Below are positions 33,898-44,664 of a DNA stretch of 64,000 nucleotides, one piece after another. The stretch spans positions 306,206,998 through 306,270,997 of the forward strand of contig NC_090319.1 in NCBI RefSeq assembly GCF_040869045.1, written 5' to 3'. This stretch comes from Eurosta solidaginis (Eukaryota > Arthropoda > Insecta > Diptera > Tephritidae). Every line of letters starts with the position of its first letter. Position 1 is the stretch's first letter. Made by a program: the position numbers and the translations under genes. The notes under the pieces are model-generated. The model saw only the letters and a program-made list of their open reading frames with translations. It did no database searches and was not told the DNA's origin.

Positions 33898-34198
33898 TGT
33901 TACGGGCAAAGAAGGAGAAATATTTTATGTTTAATAGCAGCTATAACTTTATTTATCAATTCAACACATTAATAAAGTATTTAATAAAAATAGCGGGAGC
34001 GCTTTAAAAAATTTTAGTTTCTTCCTTCTTTCTTCTATTCCGAATTGAATTGTCAAGTTGCCGGATATGTATGTATGTATGCACAAGCAAGTGCAAAAAA
34101 TGTACGAACGAACGGATTGTAGCAACAGAAGAAATATTATTGTGCGCGCGGGGGTGGCCATTGTGATCGAACGATAAGGCCTGGTTTTGACGGCAACA
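33898..34198 (-). repeat. BEL/Pao 3' LTR
   Basis: 301 bp. The minus strand starts TGTTGCCGTC and ends GCCCGTAACA. It differs from the 5' LTR at five positions. Confidence 0.93.
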
Positions 34199-34230
34199 AC
34201 CCCCGCCCCCCCCCCCCCCCCCCCCCCCCC
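34199..34230 (-). promoter_or_regulatory. Polypurine tract of the BEL/Pao element (poly-G)
   Basis: Immediately before the 3' LTR the minus strand has 25 G, one C, then 5 G. A purine run here is the plus-strand primer site of LTR retrotransposons. A nearly pure G run is unusual and may have lengthened by slippage. Confidence 0.7.
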
Positions 34231-34249
34231 TTCGTAAATTACCCACTGA

Positions 34250-35893
34250 TTATTTACCACCATATTCAGTGCCGACATCCAGTTTAGCCACCTTCGTCGC
34301 TGGTCTTTCCATCACTCCTAGGCTCGTCTTTATGCTTACTCTTCTTACTTGACCGTCTTTCGCCACCACTGTCTTCACTATTCTACCTTTGGGCCACATA
34401 TTTCTCGGCAGGTTTTCATCTACCACAATTACGATGTCGTCCACCGCCAACGGCGTGCATTTCTTAAACCAATTAACACGTCTCGTAAGTACAGGTGTAT
34501 ATTCCTTCACCCACCGTTGCCAAAGACGATCTCCGAATAGTTGCGCTTGACGCCACCGCTGCCTTATGTTCATGCCATGAATACAAGCAGGCTTGTACCC
34601 GTCGGCTGCCCCAATAAGCAAATTATTTGGGGTCAGGGCAATATCATCAGTCGAATCGAGGCTTACAAAGGTGAGCGGCCGAGAATTAATGATGAACTCA
34701 GCTTCCATCAAAGCACAACGAAGACTTTTGTCGTTGAATGAGTAAGATGGACAGATGCTTCGTAACGTGGTTTTCGCTGATCGAACGAGGCGTTCCCATG
34801 CACCTCCCATATGTGGGGCGCTTGGCGGGTTAAAGTGCCACTTGATGCGATCGTATTTAGTAGTAATTTCGTCGAAATTAATTTTGATAATTTGGTCACG
34901 AACAAGCCTTTTCGTTGCTCTAAAGTTCGTGCCATTGTCGGAATATATTTCCAACGGAGTGCCGCGCCTTGCCATAAAATTACGTATACTCATGATGCAT
35001 GAGCTAGTATCCAAACTGTATGCTATCTCAAAATGTACCGCACGAAGTGTCAAGTACGTAAAAAGTACGACCCACCTCTTCTCCTTGTGTCTGCCAACGT
35101 TCACGAGAATTGGGCAGAAATAATCTACGCCGGTATAAGTGAATGGCTTGGCGAAGCTGGCCAGTCTCGCAGTGGGTATAGGCGCCATTTGTGGTGGTAT
35201 AGGTACTGCTGCGTGAATCTTGCATTTTTGACATGATTGGCGTACCGCTTTGTACAACACGCGCAAACGGGGTATATAGTATGAAGATTTGAGGTTATTA
35301 ATAACCGTTTCGTGAGACATATGGTGAAAATTTTCGTGATAAGCTCGTACGATGAGGAATGTTGTATGACTCTCTCGCGGCATTACTATAGCATCCATAT
35401 GGCAATCGATGGAATTAGTTCTTCCTTGTATGCGCATTACTCCATTATTGTCCAGGTAAGCGTTTAGCCCAGACAATCGACTTCGTTTGCTTAGTGGTTG
35501 CTTAGCACATAATGCACTGATCTCAGGTGATAATGATTCAAGCTGCAATTGCTTAATGAGAAAATTTTCTGCGCTCTGAATCATCTCTGGCGTAATTGTG
35601 TTCGGCTTGACGTAGTTGTGTACAGCAGCTCTTAGCTCGGCAATGTGTAAGATAAATGTGGCGACGGCCCTATAAAGCCTGCGCCAGTCGGAAAAATATT
35701 TAACGTTTATCGGTATAGATGGAACTTTGCTCACTGCATATACATGTTTCCGCAACTCGCTCATATCGACGTCATCAGTGATGGTGCGCTCGAATTCGGG
35801 CCATTCAAAGCTCGCCTTCCGTAGAAAATCGGGACCGTACAACCACTGTGTAATTGGCACTGGACTGCTGACCTTGGTTGCTGCATCTGCCAC
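34250..35893 (-). pseudogene. BEL/Pao integrase region
   Basis: 547 open codons covering the end of RNase H and the complete integrase. The zinc-binding HHCC set is visible (HENFHHMSH, then CQKC), followed by the DDE catalytic residues in TGVDYF, YSDNGTNF and GGAWERL, and a C-terminal domain. Integrase inserts the cDNA into the host genome. This portion has no internal stop, but it is out of frame with the upstream RT frame (break near 35890-35940), so it is counted as part of a broken pol. Confidence 0.9.
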
Positions 35894-37143
35894 ATTAAAT
35901 TTCGTTGGGACCCATCGCCACTGCCTGACGTCTGAGTTTCAAGTATCTCGCCAATACGATGCATAACGAATTGTTGAAATTTGCGTGGGTCCATCTTCAA
36001 CCATTGTAAAACCGTCCTCGAATCGGACCAATATGTGACGTTTTGTATGTTGAGTTTGCGCACATTGAGAATACGTTGAGACAAGCGTAGGCCGATTAAC
36101 GCAGCTTGCAATTCCATACGAGGAATGGAAAGAGGTTTTAGAGGGGCGACCTTGTTTTTCGCAGCCACTAACGAAAGATCGACAATATCTTCTTGCGCTA
36201 CTCTTAAGTAGCAAGCCGCTGCGTAAGCGTACTCGCTTGCATAAACGAACGTATGCAATTCTACACGCGCCCCATCATGAAATTGTTGTGAGTAGCACCT
36301 TGGAATTTCGACTGCTTGTGTTAAAGGCAGGGTACGCTTCCAATGTCGCCAACCTTCGGCAAGCTCCTCAGAGAGCTCTTCGTCCCAGCCAATATTAATT
36401 AGCCACACGCGCTGTAAAAGTATTTTCAGGCCTACTGTGTAACAAGCCACCAGCCCCAACGGGTCGAAGATGGACATGAGGACCTGCAAAACCTCACGTT
36501 TTTTCGGAACGGCCTGCTCCGCTAAGACATCTCTACGCAGCCGTGCGAACCTGAAAATATACTTAAAAATGTCGTTATACGGGTCCCAATACATACCCAG
36601 AACCTTTTCTGCCTCTCCGAATTGTACTGGGACTTGTTCTGCTGGGTCAATATTTGAAAGCTGTCGAAGGACTTTAGACGAGTTCGAAGCCCAGTGTCTA
36701 AGATCAAATCCACCAGCGCGATGAACAGTGCGAACTTCGTCTGCCACCGCAAATGCGGCTTCTTCATTTTCGGTGCTGTCTATGTAATCATCAACGTAGT
36801 GTGCGTTTCGGATTGCCTCGTACGCTCTGGGATACCTCTGACGTTTCTCTTCGGCATTTTTGTTTCGGACGTAGTGAGCAATGCATGGACCGCAGTTTAT
36901 GCCGAATGTCATAGCTCTCATGACATATGCGCTTGTTTGACCGCTGATTTGGTCGAACCACAAAAAGCGTTGAGCGTGCATGTTCTCTTCGCGAATATTT
37001 ATCCTATGGAACATTTCAGCGATGTCAGCGGATATTGCCACCTTCCCCACTCTGAACCTCAGTAGAATTTCGATAAGAGGTTGTAGCAGATCTGGTCCCG
37101 TGAGAAAATGATCATTCAATAACGTACGACTTCGCTGCCGCAT
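35761..37143 (-). pseudogene. BEL/Pao reverse transcriptase and RNase H region
   Basis: Open for 460 codons. The RT core includes ISADIAEMFHRI, FGINCGP and the catalytic YVDD, followed by a connection region and RNase H-like sequence (VYASEYAYAAACYL, IPRMELQAALIG, WSDSRTVLQWL). Frame changes at both ends, toward the N-terminal RT piece (near 37150-37200) and toward integrase, show small indels. The last codons before 35761 are out of the true frame. Confidence 0.9.
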
Positions 37144-37185
37144 CCCACACTAGTCTGATTTTATTAGGCTTGTTCGGATTTGTTG

Positions 37186-37761
37186 CTATGAAAATCGGTA
37201 GATACCAGACATGCTTATTGTTGATAGCCATATCTTTTGTATTAAATTGTGGATTTGGTTATCGATTTTTTCGTACAGTGACGGCTCGCGTTTAATTTTC
37301 GCCTTTAAACAGTTGAGACGCTGAAGTGCGTTGTTGCAGCTCTCGGGCAGGCTGTAGTCCTCGTAGCGCCATAACAGGCCGACTTCGAAATGCCCATTTA
37401 CTTTAGCGCACGTTTGGTCCAGCATCTCAATAGCTCGTTTGTCGTCGCTTGACATTATATTTTGTTGTTTCACGGCGTCCAAGCTGAAACTTTCTTTAGC
37501 GACGTCGTGTAATTCTTGCCATTTGCATTCACAATGATGCATGGTTACATATGTTGCTGCGGTCGAAGCGCCTTGGATGCTCCACCCTAACCAACACTTA
37601 GATGCGATTGGCTCGTGACGACGACCTTCGCGTATTTTTCGAGGTACAGCGAATTTCCAATTGTCGGCTCCTATAAGCAACATTGGTTGAACATCATCGT
37701 AAGATGGTAAAGGTATGTCCCTTAAATAAGGGTATGCGCTACGCAGCTCGCTTGCGTTCAT
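37186..37761 (-). pseudogene. BEL/Pao N-terminal RT segment
   Basis: Starts right after the family A insertion (NASELRSAYPYLRDIPLPS) and continues through LIGADNW and WSIQG to the RT start. In intact elements it is continuous with the protease at 38083-38488. It ends in an out-of-frame stop at 37186. Confidence 0.85.
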
Positions 37762-38082
37762 GTTGTTGTTGTTGTTGTAGCGATTAGTTACTCCCCGAAG
37801 GCTTTGGGGAGTGTTATCGATGTGATGGTCCTTTGTCGGATACAGATCCGATACGCTCCGGTAACACAGCACCATTAAGGTGCTGGCCCGACCATCTCGG
37901 GAACGATTTATATGGCCACATTAAACCTTCAGGCCATCCCTCCCTCCCCACCCCCAAGTTCCATGAGGAGCTTGGGGTCGCCAGAGCCTCGTCTGTTAGT
38001 GAAACGGGATTCGCCGCTCGAAGGTGAGGTTGACAATTGGGTTGGAGAAGCTATATATTGCGCTACACAACCCCTTGAATCC
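37762..38082 (-). mobile_element. Family A insertion inside BEL/Pao pol
   Basis: 321 bp ending in a (GTT)n tail on the plus strand (37762-37779), with a 13-bp target duplication CGCTTGCGTTCAT (37749-37761 and 38083-38095). It is one module of the two-module copy at 25885-26563. It splits pol between protease and RT, so it arrived after the BEL/Pao element. Confidence 0.9.
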
Positions 38083-38488
38083 CGCTTGCGTTCATCGATT
38101 GTTTCGGTAGAGCTAGATTTTTTATTGTATGTACGTTATTTAACCAAAGCAGTCTGTTGTTATCTGTTGTGGATATTTGTATTGACGCTCGCACCGATGT
38201 GCTTTCGCTGATCGTAGTTTCACTCGTCCACTGTAGACATATTGGTGCTGGTACGCCGTTCATGCCGAGCCTTTTGAATGTTGACTCATCGATGAGTGTC
38301 ACGGACGATCCTTCGTCCAGGAACGCGAACACTTCGATTGTCTTACCTGCCGCATGCAGCTTTACTAGCATTATACGAAAGAACTGTCTGCTGTTGTTAT
38401 CGGCGCGATGTGTGCTTACAATGGCCTGGTCGTTTTCTGCCTTAATTGCATTTTCATTGCCGCCACTATGCAGAAGTGGACGGACCAC
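38083..38488 (-). pseudogene. BEL/Pao protease region
   Basis: Aspartic protease-like segment with FLDEGSSVTLID, the retropepsin-like site of Pao polyproteins. It overlaps the end of gag by 23 bases in another frame. Pao elements normally use one long frame, so this is likely a small deletion rather than programmed frameshifting. Confidence 0.85.
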
Positions 38489-39767
38489 AACCCTTCTTCG
38501 AGAAACAGCCTTTGCGATGAGTCTTCAAGCAGCGATAACATGCCGTTTCCCTTCTTACCATAGACCACCTTTCATTTACTGGCAAGTCTTTGAATGTTGA
38601 GCAAAGAGAGGCGTAGTGATCAGTAGCATTGCACGCGAAACATTCCGACATATACTGCTTGGACTGACCCTGAGCATGGTTACGCTGTGCGTTGGTTTTT
38701 GGTCGTATGTCATTGTCGCTGCTGTGTGTATTAACTGAGCTTGTTTTGTAAACGACGGCAGGTGATACTACGGTTGATGCTGCTTCGGCAATACGATAAA
38801 GCCATTCGCTAAATTGTTGTATGTGTGGTGCACCGTCACGCGGGTGCATTGCCCAAGCCAGCTTGTGATGATTAGGTAATTTGTCAACGAGTTCTTTCAC
38901 CAGCATCGGATTGTTGAGGTGTTCGTCCAGCTTACAAGTTTGCATTGTCGCACATATATTACGGACAGCTAGTGCAAACTCTATGAGTGTCTCAAGTTTG
39001 TCTTTTGGGGGAGCTATTTTCCTTGCTTTAGCGAAGACTCGTTCCAAAATGTATTCTGGTCTACCGAAAAACATCTTTAGTGTGCTGAGAACATCGGGTA
39101 CCATAGTTGGAAGGAGCAACTTGTCCTTCACCAACTCGCGTGCTTTACCTTTTAGGCAACGCTGCAAACGCATATTTTCTACGTTCGAAAACCCTGCTAT
39201 GGACGTACTGTGCTCATAGGTGCTGATGAACATCGGCCACTCTTCTGGGTTGCCGCTAAAGGTAGGCAACTCTTTCGGTATGGCCTGCCTGGCTGCTACT
39301 TGCGAGGGTGATGGGGTATTGGTGGCAACAAATGGTAAAGTTGTAACGGTTGTGCCACTAATATTCATTTCAGCAAGTAACTGATACTTTTGCTCTATGA
39401 AACGTTCTTCTGCAGCGCGTTTCTCTTCGAGCATAGCTAACAGAAGTTGTTGTTGACGACTGCCTTCATTGGATTGATGTTGCGACTGGACACACTCACC
39501 AACTTCTAATCCGTTGCCCTTGGGTTGAGCGGGTTGCGTTTGCTGTTGTGACGAACCAGAAGAATTTGTGTCTTGCGTTGCATTTGTATGCCCTGGTCCC
39601 GTATTGTTATTTTCAGTACAGGACGCGCAACTCCAATCACGCTGCTCAACACTTTCATCCACTCCAGTGCATTCGAAGTGAAACCATTCTTCACATTCGT
39701 CACACTGCACCCAGTTTTCCCCTGCAGATTTGTCCTCCTTTTTTCCGCATACCTTACAAATGCACAT
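38466..39767 (-). CDS. BEL/Pao Gag with N-terminal PHD finger
   Basis: 433 residues, open throughout. Residues 4-50 form a complete Cys4-His-Cys3 PHD zinc finger (C4, C7, C22, C25, H30, C33, C47, C50 with WFHFEC). A Gln/Ser/Thr-rich linker and a short coiled coil follow. The Pao gag region (about 140-330, starting LPTFSGNPEEWP) comes next, then two zinc-knuckle-like clusters near the end. Gag packages the RNA in cytoplasmic particles. A PHD finger usually reads histone H3 tails, so it could bind the particle or pre-integration complex to chromatin. That is inference. Confidence 0.9.
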   Translation of the reverse strand: MCICKVCGKKEDKSAGENWVQCDECEEWFHFECTGVDESVEQRDWSCASCTENNNTGPGHTNATQDTNSSGSSQQQTQPAQPKGNGLEVGECVQSQHQSNEGSRQQQLLLAMLEEKRAAEERFIEQKYQLLAEMNISGTTVTTLPFVATNTPSPSQVAARQAIPKELPTFSGNPEEWPMFISTYEHSTSIAGFSNVENMRLQRCLKGKARELVKDKLLLPTMVPDVLSTLKMFFGRPEYILERVFAKARKIAPPKDKLETLIEFALAVRNICATMQTCKLDEHLNNPMLVKELVDKLPNHHKLAWAMHPRDGAPHIQQFSEWLYRIAEAASTVVSPAVVYKTSSVNTHSSDNDIRPKTNAQRNHAQGQSKQYMSECFACNATDHYASLCSTFKDLPVNERWSMVRRETACYRCLKTHRKGCFSKKGCGPSTSA

Positions 39768-39983
39768 GTTTGCACGAGGTAACAGTGTGAACTAGGAAAA
39801 ACTCGAGTACAAGTTGTTAATTTCGGAATTGATGCCGCTGATTTCACTGGATAAATCCTTGCGAACGCTTTAGCCACTGTTGCCGGTTTATGCAGGAGCC
39901 TTTATTGGCACGTGCAAGTGCTGAACAATGATCGCGATTCCAAGTGATTAATCAAAGCAAAACACTAAAATTTTTTAAAGATT

Positions 39984-40284
39984 TGTTAAGGGCAAAGAAG
40001 GAGAAATATTTTATGTTTAATAGCAGCTATAACTTTATTTATCAATTCAACACATTAATAAAGTATTTAATAAAAATAGCGGGAGCGCTTTAAAAAATTT
40101 TAGTTTCTTCCTTCTTTCTTCTATTCCGAATTGAATTGTCCAGTTGCCGGATATGTATGTATGTATGCACAAGCAAGTGCAAAAAATGTACGAACGAACG
40201 GATTGTAGCAACAGAAGAAATATTATAGTGCGCGCGGGGGTGGCCATCGTGATCGAAAGATAAGGCCTGGTTTTGACGGCAACA
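39984..40284 (-). repeat. BEL/Pao 5' LTR
   Basis: 301 bp. It holds the element promoter. On the minus strand it starts TGTTGCCGTC and ends GCCCTTAACA. It is followed by the target repeat ATTGT at 40285-40289. Confidence 0.93.
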
Positions 40285-40289
40285 ATTGT

Positions 40290-40620
40290 ACTTTTTTGAT
40301 ACAATTTGACTCAAGAAAGTACTGAAGTACTACGCTGCCATTTTTGGTACAATTTTGCCTACAGCTAATATTCTAATTTAAGTAATGTATTTTGACACTA
40401 TGGCAACCTTCTTTCGAACAAACGACAACGTTTCTTTCGTCTGTGTACTTGCATTAGTAGTTCGATTAGCACTGTCTCTTTATCACATACGATTTTCAAG
40501 CAATAATTAGTTTGAAATAATATGTACCTACATACATATGTATGAAACCCACCTGTTTTTACTGAAATCAAAAAGAATATTTGGATAACGCTACTATTTC
40601 TAAATAGATAGAAAGTATAT
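40290..40620 (+). mobile_element. hAT-2 internal segment between two insertions
   Basis: Continues the hAT-2 left end after the BEL/Pao element (GTACTTTTTTGATACAATTTG). GTACAAT-type words resemble the right subterminal region near 48080-48160. Non-coding. Confidence 0.75.
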
Positions 40621-41203
40621 TGTAACGAATTTACTTCAAATCCTCTTATTTGCCCTTCTGCTAAGTTCGAATCACTAAACTGTTGAATAAATAACTCCAA
40701 TATTGAATAATGGAAAAATGGCCTTTATTAAAGTACTTCACAATAACACTTATACTTCACAACTAGCTTGCTTAACAACCAAACTGATTGATAGCTCAAA
40801 ATGAAACTCACTTTCAAAATAATACAGCTATTGCTCGCTAGATAGCGTCTTAATTGAAACTGATTATAGCGCCTCTACCGCTGGTGCTTTTATACTCTGT
40901 TATTTCCTCATGGCATCTTCTAGACGCTTCCAGAATTTGCTTAGTTGCCGTGATATAATTATAACTACAGATGCACGTATATAGCTTCTCATATTCGTGT
41001 ATTTGTGAGCAACACTTCAGCAATTACAATTGCATACTTTTGGGAGCATCTCCTCTGCTGCGTGTACGTACATATGTGTAGACATAATGTTTTATTCGTT
41101 TATGTAGATACATAATGATTGATCTATGGATGTGCATGCAAGGCGCTCCTTAGCATCGGCTTAGAGATGGCAGCACCCCTTAGTTTTGCTAATATTCGTA
41201 ACA
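40621..41203 (-). repeat. Gypsy 3' LTR
   Basis: 583 bp. It matches 45923-46912 along its length apart from the MITE inserted there and scattered substitutions. Confidence 0.92.
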
Positions 41204-41784
41204 CTGCCCTCCACCTAAGTCTGATCGTCCCGATCAGACAAATATCTCGATCTAAACGCTGCCAGCATTTCCAAATGTACCACTCTTCTACTTCGTGGTT
41301 TCCCAATGGTTTGTATGCGGTAGATGGTGTCACTGATCTTCTTCACAACTTTGTACGGGCCTTCCCAACTGCACCGAAATTTGGTTGGAACACCTTTCCG
41401 CCGGTGAGGGTTGTATAACAGTACCAAATCTCCCGCCAAGAAACCTTTCGAATTATTGTTCTCATGGTACCTGTGTTCCATCGTACTACTAATACCATGG
41501 TTCGTTCCTTCACACTCTGTTGTTTGGCCAATGAACTACTTCGTAGAGCTTGCGCTGGACGGATTTGCTTTGCATAATCAGTATCGTTCCCACGTTTCCC
41601 CACAGTAGTGCGCTCTGGCTTGAAACTACCCTCGCATGCTTTCTGGGAAATTCGTTGCTTCGGTTTTGTGCGTCCATTAGGTTTTGTCAATGACAGTGTT
41701 TCTCTCGCAGGGACTTTTGATTTTGATTTATTTGGACCATTCGATCTATCAACTTTTGCCTTTGACTTTCGTGGTCTTTGTCGA
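41204..41784 (-). pseudogene. Gypsy pol C-terminal remnant
   Basis: Two overlapping frames. One (from 41784) is a Lys/Arg/Ser-rich linker. The other (41215-41481) has DLVLLYNPHRRKG, WEGPYKVVKK and VHLEMLAAF, typical of the chromodomain-like C-terminus after gypsy integrase. Core pol domains are missing. Confidence 0.75.
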
Positions 41785-43963
41785 GTTGTTGTTGTTGTTG
41801 TTGTTGTAGCAATGCTCGCCCCACCTAATAGCCGCGACCGATCACAAATTGTCATCAATATCCTCTAACGGGAGTCCAAGGAAACTTGCCGTTTCAACAG
41901 GGGTGGACCATAAGGAAAGGGGTGTTAGAGGCGTTGGTTCCACATTACAATTAAAGAGATGGTTGGTGTCATGTGGGGACACATTGCAAGCGGGGCATAC
42001 ATTTTGTATGTCGGGGTTGATTCTGGATAGGTAAGAGTTTAACCTGTTACAGTATCCAGAACGAAGTTGAGCAAGAGTGACACGCGTTTCCCTGGGGAGT
42101 ATGCGTTCCTCTTCCGCGAGTTCTGGATATTTTTCTTCAAGTAATGGATTCACCGGGCAATTCCCGATATAAAGGTCCGACGCCTGTCTATGGAGTTCAC
42201 CAAGGACCTGCTTGTGTTTTTTCGCTTCATACGGCTGGGTTCTCAGGTGCCGTATTTCCTCAAAATGCTTACGGAGATGACTCCTTAGGCCCCTAGGCGG
42301 TGCTGGTTCGTCAATCAGATGTCTGTTGGGATGCCCAGGTTTCTGGGTATTCAACAGAAACTGTTTGGTCAGCATCTCATTTCTCTCCCTGATGGGGAGT
42401 ATTCTCGCCTCATTATGCAGATGGTGTTCTGGGGACATAAGAAGACAGCCCGTGGCGATTCTGAGAGCAGTATTTTGGCAGGCCTGTAGTTTCTTCCAGT
42501 GGGTAGTTTTTAGGCTTGGCGACCATATGGGTGACGCGTAGCACGTAATCGGCTGGCTAATTGCTTTGTATGTGGTCATGAGCGTTTCTTTATCTTTTCC
42601 CCAGGTACTGCCAGCAAGGGATTTGAGGATTTTATTACGGCTCTGAATTCTCGGAACAATTGCGGTTGCGTGCGCACCAAAATGTAGATCCTGATCAAAC
42701 GTCAGACCCAAGATTTTGGGGTGTAGGACAGTCGGTAGCGTAGTGCCATCGACGTGGATGTTCAATATGGTCGACATTTGGGGCGTCCATGTTGTAAATA
42801 AGGTCGCGGAAGATTTAGTCGGTGACAATGCCAGGTTTGCGAGGCGAAAAAACTCGAGAGATCAGGGAGATAGCCGTTTATTTTATTGCATAGCTCATCG
42901 ATCTCTGGGCCTGGGCCTGTGGCGATTATTGTGCAGTCATCGGCGTAGGAAACGATTGTGACTCCTTCCGGTGGTGAAGGTAGCTTAGATATGTAGAAGT
43001 TAAACAAAAGTGGGGATAGGACACCACCCTGTGGCACCCCTTGTTTAATTCTCCTTGGTTTTGATGTTTCGTTTCTAAATTGCACCGATGCCTGCCGACC
43101 ACCCAGATAATTTGCGGTCCACCTTTTAAGACATGGGGGAAGGGTAGACCCTTCCAGGTCTTGCAGTAATGAGCCATGGTGGACCGTATCAAAGGCTTTT
43201 GATAGGTCTAGCGCTACGAGTACTGTTCTATGGTGGGGGTATTGATTCAAACCGCAATTTATCTGGGTGCTAATGACATTTAGCGCGGAGGTAGTGCTAT
43301 AGAGTTTTCTGAAGCCATGCTGATGAGGGGCTAGCTGCAAATGTGCTTGGAAATAAGGGAGCAAAATGGCTTCAAGCGTCTTTGCCACTGGCGATAGGAG
43401 AGATATCGGACGATATGACTCACCTACGTTAGCTGGTTTCCCAGGCTTTAGTAGCGGGACCACCTTGGCCATTTTCCATTTCTCGGGTATGGCAAAGGTG
43501 GAGAGAGACAGGTTGAAGACATGCGCTAAATATTTGAAACCCTCTTTCCCTAGGTTTTTACGCATCGGCATGGCTATGCCGTCTGGGCCCACTGCTTTGG
43601 ATGGTTTAGCGCGACCAATGGCGTCCTCAACCTCTCTAGCGGTGATGGTGATTGGTGACGCGCTGAATTTGTGTTTATGTGCGTGTCTATTGGCTCTCCG
43701 TCTATCTTTGTCGACCGTAGGATGCATTATATATTGTCGGCAGAAAGCGCTCGCGCATTTTTCCGCATCCGACAGCACCTTATCGCCAAAGGCGATGGAA
43801 ACTTTGTCTTTGTGCTTAGTTGGATTAGATAGGGACTTTACGGTGGACCAAAGTTTACCTACACCGGTAGAGAGGTTACAACCTCTTAGGTGCTCTTCCC
43901 ATTTCGCCCGCTTGTGTTCGTCCACAAGCAATCTGATGCGTTGGTTTATATCCCCTATTTGGG
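41785..43963 (-). mobile_element. Jockey-clade LINE, 5'-truncated copy 2
   Basis: 2.18 kb on the minus strand, ending in (GTT)n at 41785-41806, with target duplication GGTCTTTGTC plus GA or AA (41773-41784 and 43964-43975). The frame 43931-42762 holds the RT domain (KWKMAKVVPLLKPGK, GVPQGG, YADD). After a one-base loss near 42830, the frame 42828-41842 holds the C-terminal region with a CPAC..H zinc-finger-like end. The endonuclease and ORF1 are missing. It is cleaner than copy 1. Confidence 0.92.
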
Positions 43964-43975
43964 GGTCTTTGTCAA

Positions 43976-44664
43976 GTCTTCCACCAGTACCCTATTACTG
44001 CTGAACCCTTTCTCCAAACTGAAGTTAAGTGGTATATCCTGGTTCTTATAACGCATCACCCATCTCTGCATATCGATCTTGATGTCATGGTCAACCAAGA
44101 AGTCCACTCCCAATATGACTTCATCAACGATCTCTGCCACAACGAATTTGTGTGGAACCATGACCTTCCCAATTAAGACTTCACATACCACTTCTCCCTG
44201 GACTTGGTTATACTCGCCAGTAATCGTACGCAATCTTGCTCCAGGTAATGGCTTTACTTTCCTGTTGACCAAATCATATCGGATCAAGGAATGAGATGCG
44301 CCCGTATCTACAGTCAGTACACGCTCCTTGCCATCCACATTTCCTTTGACGGTAAGACTGCTCGATTTCCTTCCAGTTTTCGAGATAGGTATCACACGAC
44401 ATTCAATAGCAATCTTGCTCCAGGTAATGGCTTTACTTTCCTGTTGACCAAATCAGATCGGATCAAGGAATGAGATGCGCCCGTATCTACAGTCAGTACA
44501 CGCTCCTTGCCATCCACATTTCCTTTGACGGTAAGACTGCTCGATTTCCTTCCAGTTTTCGAGATAGGTATCACACGACATTCAATAGCTGGGGCAAGTT
44601 CTCGATCTTTACATTTGACTCGCTCTTGTTTATCTCCTCCAGCTTTGCGTTTACGACCAGCCAA
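43976..44664 (-). pseudogene. Gypsy protease region with 179-bp tandem duplication
   Basis: Retropepsin with catalytic DTGA (VDTGASHSLIR) occurs twice because 44231-44409 and 44410-44588 are tandem copies. A complete downstream half (ILGVDFLVDHDIKIDMQ) follows the second occurrence. The duplication shifts frame and would disable the enzyme. Confidence 0.88.
44231..44588 (-). repeat. 179-bp tandem duplication in protease
   Basis: CAATCTTGCTCCAGG begins at 44231 and again at 44410. The copies are nearly identical, so the duplication is recent relative to the element. Confidence 0.92.

Larger units (their letters stand above)
33898..40284 (-). mobile_element. BEL/Pao LTR retrotransposon, full length
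   Basis: A 6.4-kb element with LTRs at 33898-34198 (3') and 39984-40284 (5'), TG..CA ends, and 5-bp target duplications ATTGT (33893-33897 and 40285-40289). Gene order on the minus strand is gag with PHD finger, protease, RT (YVDD), RNase H, integrase, as in BEL/Pao. The LTRs differ at 5 of 301 positions by eye, so insertion was fairly recent, yet pol contains several frame breaks and a 321-bp family A insertion. No clear tRNA primer site was found next to the 5' LTR. Confidence 0.95.

Noticed and set aside
34004..34278. Glycine-rich proteins over the 3' LTR of BEL/Pao
   Set aside because: They are translations of the poly-G tract and the LTR.
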